Assembly: GCA_021018995.1 (NCBI GenBank)
Contig: CM037586.1
Span: forward strand, 3,818,328 to 3,882,327
Source of the DNA: Chloranthus sessilifolius
Taxonomy: Eukaryota; Streptophyta; Magnoliopsida; Chloranthales; Chloranthaceae
Length of the DNA: 64,000 nucleotides
Direction of reading: 5' to 3'
Shown here: in pieces, positions 58,354-64,000 of the stretch
Layout: each line of letters opens with the position of its first letter
Position numbering within the stretch: position 1 is the stretch's first letter
The notes under the pieces: generated by a model
What the model saw: the letters and a program-made list of their open reading frames with translations, nothing else
The model's database searches: none
Told to the model about the DNA's origin: nothing
Position numbers and translations under genes: made by a program

Positions 58354-58420
58354 TGACGCTCTGCAACATGAAACCAAAGTCTCATTAGCAGAAGGTTCTT
58401 ATATTCTGACGAAATCAAAA

Positions 58421-61000
58421 TGTAATATCCCGAAAAATTGACCATTTGACTTTGACCTCGAGATCCGTGCCCGATTGGTCATAGGTTTGACCAAGTGATG
58501 GTCAAACATTGAGTTCATGAAGTTATGTACTAATGTGAGATTAGGGTAGCCTAAGTGTAGAGTACTGTGTTAAGTTGCAGTCACATACACCTATCTCTGG
58601 TGTATGTGTTTAACACACAAGGCCAAGAGAGGATATAAGGGTTCTAATAACCCTAGTTTCTTTTGCTTTGGTTGTCGAAGAGAGAGTTAAGAGGAGACAG
58701 AGAGGAGTAAAGAGGAGTTATTGAGGAAGAAGTGAATGCAAATTAAAGGACTAATTAGAGTATTCATTGACGGATTCAAAGCGATTGGGATCGTGAAGCA
58801 AATGATGGAACCCTAGCCATCAAACCCAACAAATCAATCCCTTAAGGGGATTATTGAGGTGAGTTTTAATTAAAGTGAATGCATATATGTAGAAAAGTTT
58901 AATTCAATCAAGTAGGGTTACATGGGTAGATTAAAGGCATAGAAAAGAAAGGAGAAAGAATTGGAAGAACAACCCGAAAGGGGGCTGAATCTGGCCAAAT
59001 CGATTAATCGAAATTGGGATTCGATTAATCAATTTTGGTCTGGAAGTTGAAAAGTCATGAAAGCCCGATTTTGATTAATCGAATTGTATTTCGATTAATC
59101 GATTTGGATTTCGATTAGTCGATTTGGAAATTGACTAATCGACTGGGTACCTCCAGTGGCTGGAGAAAAGAGACCTGGAGAAATCGACAAATCAAGTTGG
59201 GAAATTGATTAATCGATTTTGGATTTCGATTAATTGATTTAGGATCGACTAATCGATTTCAAACTTTCGACCACTCGATTTGAGAATCGACTGCTTTATG
59301 ATAGGGACTTCGATTAATCGATTTAGGATCGATTAATCGAATTTGAATCTCGATTAATCGATTTTGAGAATCGATTAATCGATTTGGGTTTCGATTAATC
59401 AATTTTGGGAATCGATTAATCGAATTGTATTTCGATTAATCGATTTTGAGAATCGATTAATCGACTTGGACAATTTTGCTTAACTTTATAATTTTTCTTT
59501 GAGATTCATGGAGGGTCTAAGACCTTCTTCATTACATCTTTAGTGATGTATTGCGTGTGTTATGATGTACCATAGGTGGTACGTGTGAAAGCGAGCACAA
59601 GGAGTCGCGTGGGACTTTGATGCTTGGACCTTCAGAGAATTGAGGTAGGGAACACCTTGAACATGTACTTTAATTTCAAGAGCATGTATATAGTGATATA
59701 ATTATCAGATTTGAAGTTGTTTTAATTATGAAAAGCTTTGTGAAAATGGGTGTGTGTGTAACACCAAGAATGTGAAAAAGGTATCAGTGTGATGCAAGTG
59801 ATTAAGATCAAGTAATCTAATAAGAATGAGACATCCCTAGGGGATGAAAAAGTAATAAAGGCATCAAGTGTGATGCGAGTATATATACATCCCAAGGATG
59901 TATATATATATGATTGAATAATTACTGTTGAGGCCTAACTGATATAAGATAGCACACTTACACGGTGAACAATTATATGTAAAGCACATGTTATTTTTGT
60001 TATTTGAGGTTTGATGGATACCCCACCGACGTGGCGGGATACCCACGACTGACGCGACAGGATATCCGTGACCGGTACGGCGGCCAATCTGTACATCAGT
60101 GCGGAGGTTTATCCATAACAGTAAGCACATCCCAGGGATGCTGAGATGAGTTTTAACCCCGCCGCCTAGTGAAAAGGGGCTTGGGTCGATTCCCAGGGAA
60201 TACTTTATAACAACTGTCTATTTAGACGACAATGAAGGGTGTCTCATCGGAGCTCGATGCTATATTGCTCGGGGATTACTTAAGTTAAAGATTTAAGTTT
60301 TGCTTTAGGCATGTTCAGTGCCATTCATGATAAATCAACAGTAAAGTAAGACATGATAATTTCCAGTAAACTTGAATGTAATTCATCAGCTTTTAAACCG
60401 TTTTCTAGCAAATGCATAGACACATCATGCTTAGAATATCATGGAATATATGTGAGTCTTAATTTATATGTTCATTGTGTTTGTTTCCTATTGAGCTAGG
60501 ATGTAGCTTACCCCTTTAGACTATACGTCGCAGGTCCATTGTTAGCAGCTGTCGAGGCTTCGGGAGACGTAGATTCGGGTGATTCGGATTACGTACCTGG
60601 AGACGAGTTGGAGCCTCCACCCGAGGACTTCTTCTAAGAGACTCTGCTGTGTACTTTGACAGAGAGTAGTTTTGAGAGCAGAATTGTACGGCTTGGTATG
60701 TCAAGCCTTTATTTTTGATAAACATGTAATTAGACTGGATAATTCTTTTGGTGAATCATCTGGGGTGATCTGTTTATCATTGATGGTTCAGGTCGGTTCT
60801 CTGTTCATGCAGTGGCATGAAAGTAGAACTGTCTTTTGCATATGCCAGTTGGGCATATTAACTATTTCCGCTTTATGAGATTTACTTTATTTATTTAATT
60901 GTGCTTGTTATACCAATGTTCCGTGCACAGTTTTGGGGCACGGTCTGGAGGATCGTGCTGATGGCACGGGTTTTGGAGTGCTGAAATTCGAGCTGTCACA
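58421..61000 (+). repeat. 5' LTR of Tekay-F
   Basis: 2580 bp, tgtaatatcccgaaaa to attcgagctgtcaca. The start abuts Tekay-E leader sequence and the end is followed by the primer site after two bases. It contains the CGATTAATCG array and a GC-rich block at 60010-60115. Confidence 0.9.
58997..59466. repeat. Palindrome array CG-ATTAAT-CG in the Tekay-F LTR
   Basis: About twenty or more units of cgattaatcg and one-base variants (cgattagtcg, cgactaatcg), with linkers such as atttggattt and aattgtattt; steps mostly 20-21 bp. The densest array in the window. Confidence 0.93.
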
Positions 61001-61002
61001 GT

Positions 61003-61015
61003 TGGTATCAGAGTC
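61003..61015 (+). promoter_or_regulatory. Tekay-F primer binding site
   Basis: tggtatcagagtc, initiator tRNA-Met type. Confidence 0.88.
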
Positions 61016-61104
61016 TTTTTCTTTTAGAAATTCTGACAATTATTCTTTTGTCAGAACATAGGGACTTCTGCTAATGAAAACCTTATTTTCACGTGCAGAC
61101 CGTT

Positions 61105-62497
61105 ATGTCTTATAGAGGAAGGGGCCGACTCAGGGGCGGCTATAGTAGAAGTTTGCGTAGTCGAGATGATTTTATCTCGAATACTAATAGAGTACTCATA
61201 GGAGATGGAGGGGCTTCTGGCAGTGGTGGCCAAGGGAGCCAAGATCAGGGAGAGAATCGTGATCGAGATCGTCAGGATCAAGATCAAAGAGAACAAGAGA
61301 GGGTTAGAGAAAGAAATGAGGATAGGGAGTAATGTCAGAGGATGATGCACACCATGGAGACCATGGCAGCTGCTATGGCTCAACAGGCAGCATCCTTGGC
61401 AGCTCACACTGCCCACGAGCAGCATCATCCATCGACACCTCTAGTGGCTCCGACACCGCCATCATGTTCTGCTTTTACTAAGTTTAGGAGGATGAGACCT
61501 CCTAGTTTTTCTGGACAGGGAGAGCCCATAGTGGCAGAGCATTGGCTGAGTGAGATGGAGAAAGTATTCAGTGTACTGACGTGCACGGAGGACGAGAGCG
61601 TCCATTGGGTAGCGTACATGTTAGATGGAGAGGCTGGGCCTTGGTGGAAGTCCGTTTCACGGACTAGGGCTCAGGAGACTCCATATTTGCCCTGGACTTG
61701 GGATGAATTCGTTGAGGAATTCAATAAGCAATACTTCCCCGAGGTTGTGCGAAATCAGATGGAGATTCAATTTTTGCAACTCGTACAGGAGAAGATGACT
61801 GTTAGAGATTATGGAGTGGAGTTTATGTGACTCGCTCGCTTTGCGCCCGACTACGTCATCACCGATATGATGAAAGCAAAGAGATTTTAGCAAGGTTTGA
61901 AGCCGGACGTGAGGGGAGTAGCACCATTCCAACTGAGGACCTATATGGAGGTCATGAGCAAAGCCTTGGTGGTTGAGGAAGAAAATAACAAGTACCGCCA
62001 GAGGGAGCAATAAGGAAGGTGGAACACTAATAAGAGAAGAACGGGGAATTATGAACCGGTGAACAAAAAGCCAAGATTCATACCAAACCATTAGAAACCA
62101 CCGTTTCAAGGAGGTTATGGGAGACCGGCGCAACAGAGCAACCAGCAGAGATTTCTATTGCTCGCGTCGGGGAGACCGATACGCTACGAGAGCCCTGCTA
62201 TCACTACCGGCGCTACAGTCACACAGGGTGCTTCTCGAGCAACGTCTTCCACACCTCGTGAGACTTGTGCCAAGTGTGGCAAACCTCACAAGATAGCGGA
62301 CTGTAGGATAGGCACTCGGGATTGCTTTCGATGTGGCAAGGTGGGCCACTTGATCAAGGAATGCCCTGAGATGAACAAAGGGAAGACGGCTTCAGCTCCT
62401 ATGCCACGACCTATACAAGCAAGGAAGCCGATCGTCTAAGGAAGAGCCTACACAGTCACAGCTTAAGAGGCTCAGAACACAAATGATATAATTCAAG
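61105..62497 (+). pseudogene. gag: Tekay-F gag
   Basis: ATG 61105, MSYRGRGRLRGGYSRS, then an Arg/Glu/Asp-rich charged region. TAA at 61330-61332. The frame goes on MMHTMETMAAAMAQQA, FRRMRPPSFSGQGEPIVAEH, LTCTEDESVHWVAYMLDGEA, WDEFVEEFNKQYFPEVVRNQ. A TGA at 61828 and TAG near 61888 follow. Zinc knuckles CAKCGKPHKIADC and CFRCGKVGHLIKEC are at 62263-62366. TAA codons at 62437 and 62464 stand where Gln is expected. The frame reaches the donor at 62497; unspliced it would end seven codons later. Confidence 0.9.
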
Positions 62498-62645
62498 GTG
62501 AGCTTTCTTTTAAATAAAGAATTTCAATTCTTGAAATTTTTAGATAGAGAGGGTGGATCTATATTTAGAAAATATATGAAGAAACTTGCATGTGACAAAT
62601 TCTAGTGTAATGATAAAAACTATATATATGTGTATGCATGATTAG
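62498..62645 (+). other. Candidate intron between gag and protease, Tekay-F
   Basis: 148 bp, AT-rich. Donor ttcaag/gtgagc, acceptor tgattag/gtac. Removal gives NDIIQ-GTLQIYKKGSN in one frame leading to the protease; the same joint is found in Tekay-E. The unspliced frame reads GELSFK and stops. Confidence 0.68.
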
Positions 62646-64000
62646 GTACGTTACAAATATATAAGAAGGGAAGTAATGTGACATACGAGGCTCGAGTGTT
62701 GATAGACCCGGGGCCTACTCATTTGTTACACCTCGCTTCACTAAGAGGATGAAAGTCGACCCAGAGGAGTTAGACTTCGTTTTAACCGTGACTGTTCCTA
62801 CCGAGAAATCGGTTGATACCGAAAAGAGTTGCAACTCGGTGATCGTGAGGGTTATGGATGGAGATGTCTTTGAGCTATCGGCGAACCTAATCCTTTTGGA
62901 CATGCAAGGATTCGACGTGATCCTTAGCATGGATTGGTTATCGACTCACTATGCGACGGTAAATTGCAAGAACAAAGTTGTCATTTTTAGACCCAACACG
63001 AGGAGATCATTTAGATTTCGAGGAGAGAAGTCGACACACCTACCACATATCTCGGCAGTCAGGGTCGAGCGATTGATCAGAATGTAGTGGGTACTTGGCA
63101 TTTTTGAAGGAGCATAAAGAGGAGAAGAATGTTATCTCTGAGATAGCAATTGTGTGAGACTTCGCCGATGTATTTCCGGAGGAGTTACCCGGATTGCCTC
63201 CAGAGAGAGAAGTAGAATTTGCCATCGACTTAGCACCAGGAACGGAGCCTGTTTCTAAAGCACCATACAGAATGGCTCCAACTGAGTTGAAGGAGTTGAA
63301 AGAGCAGCTACAAGAATTAATGGACAAAGGTTTTGTTAGACCGAGCGTGTCTCCATGGGGAGCACCGGTCTTGTTTATAAAGAAGAAAGATTGGTCAATG
63401 CGTCTGTGCATTGACTATCGACAATTGAACAAACTTACCATCAAGAATCGATACCCTTTGCCTAGAATAGATGACTTATTCGACCAACTGTAAGGAGCGA
63501 GATATTTTTCCAAGATCGATATAAGATCTGGATACCATCAGTTGAGAGTCATGGCAGAGGATATTCAGAAGACTGCATTCAGGACTCGATACAGACACTA
63601 TGAGTTCCTAGTGATGCTGTTTGGGTTGATAAATGCCCCGACGTCATTTATGGATTTGATGAATAGGGTGTTTAAACCACACCTAGACTCTTGTGTCATA
63701 GTGTTTGTTGACGACATCCTGATCTATTCAAAATCAGAGGAAGAGCATGAAAAGCATTTGAGAATAGCCCTACAGACTCTACGTGAACACCAATTATACG
63801 CCAAGCTCAGCAAATGTGAGTTTTGGTTAGAAGAGGTTAGCTTTTTGGGACATGTCGTCTCAAAGCTTGGTGTCACTGTAGATCCAGCAAAGATCGAAGT
63901 AGTAGTAAATTGGGAGCAACCGAAGACCGTGACCGACATCCGTAGTTTCCTTGGATTAGCAGGTTACTATCGGCGCTTCGTTGAGGGTTTTTCAAAGATA
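62646..64000 (+). pseudogene. pol: Tekay-F protease and RT, cut by the window end
   Basis: The protease has EARVLIDPGPTH at 62690-62725, then a frame break, LLDMQGFDVILSMDWLSTHY (62900-62955). TAG at 63085 and TGA near 63160 follow. [56 protein letters not shown] at 63491, then [47 protein letters not shown] (active site near 63700), [35 protein letters not shown] at the edge. Fewer breaks than in Tekay-E, so somewhat younger. Confidence 0.92.

Larger units (their letters stand above)
48570..58420 (-). mobile_element. Tekay-E: Tekay-clade chromovirus with an extra ORF
   Basis: Reads leftward. From right to left: leader, gag (58353), gag/protease intron-like segment, protease, RT, RNase H, integrase with chromodomain (ends 53534), palindrome array, extra ORF (52912-51445), polypurine tract, 3' LTR (50942-48570). 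The 5' LTR and PBS are beyond the inserted Tekay-F, outside the window. The left flank is gtatc. Sequence motifs ([27 protein letters not shown]) place it in the Tekay/Del clade. Confidence 0.93.
58421..64000 (+). mobile_element. Tekay-F: Tekay-clade chromovirus, 5' half (runs off the window)
   Basis: 5' LTR 58421-61000, PBS, gag, intron-like segment, protease and RT to the window edge. It inserted in the leader of Tekay-E in the opposite orientation. The left flank is caaaa (58416-58420), the expected TSD whose partner is outside the window. Confidence 0.92.

Noticed and set aside
57722..58441. 239-residue plus-strand ORF
   Set aside because: Antisense of the well-supported Tekay-E gag.

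Overview
This window is nuclear DNA from a land plant, from a gene-poor and probably methylated region. I cannot name the species. The evidence is the repeat content: chromoviral and Tekay-type Ty3/gypsy elements, two Ty1/copia elements, plant L1 and RTE LINEs, a Mutator-like element with DUF1985 and Ulp1 coding, an hAT-type element, a CACTA MITE, and only one fragment of a host-type gene (an MFS transporter exon, 26113-26376, minus). Nearly every coding region carries stops or frameshifts, many explained by C-to-T change (CGA to TGA, CAA to TAA, TGG to TGA/TAG).

Layout. (1) 1-11430: an L1 LINE on the minus strand (ORF2 at 1-1975, ORF1 remains at 9953-10980), split by chromovirus Chromo-A (2718-9952), which holds a reversed solo LTR (4298-5405, TSD agtag). 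(2) 11430-24110: an old copia element (Copia-A) cut by a LINE 3' end, by a second copia (Copia-B, itself carrying a solo LTR at 12613-13465, TSD ctatt), and by the complete chromovirus Chromo-D (17611-23472, TSD atatg). (3) 24264-26376: a foldback element, an RTE LINE 3' end and the MFS exon. (4) 26727-36367: a 9.6 kb Mutator-like element with an exact 9-bp TSD (aattattaa), a mudrA transposase on minus and a DUF1985/coiled-coil/Ulp1 gene on plus. (5) 37124-48569: MITEs and an 8.3 kb hAT-like element (38758-47048, TSD ggcaccct) that carries another DUF1985 gene. (6) 48570-64000: Tekay-E on minus (48570-58420) with an extra ORF, interrupted by Tekay-F on plus (58421 to the window end).

The strongest unexplained signal is a class of sequence, not a gene. 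Noncoding parts of several unrelated elements carry arrays of a 10-bp (8-bp in the Mutator element) palindrome bounded by CG on each side, repeated about every 20-22 bp. The inner palindrome differs by element: CG-ATCGAT-CG (solo LTR), CG-GACGTC-CG (Chromo-A and -D LTRs), CG-ACCGGT-CG (Tekay-E LTR and the region before its extra ORF), CG-ATTAAT-CG (Tekay-F LTR), and CG-ATAT-CG and variants (seven arrays in the Mutator element). Same geometry, different letters, unrelated elements: this looks like dimeric, helically phased protein sites, and the nearest known parallel is the motif clusters bound by VANC anti-silencing proteins of Arabidopsis VANDAL elements. A second notable signal is a matching intron-like segment (148 and 152 bp) between gag and protease in both Tekay elements.

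All repeat boundaries given with TSDs were read directly from the sequence. Family assignments are from recognised protein motifs. No database search or alignment was run.
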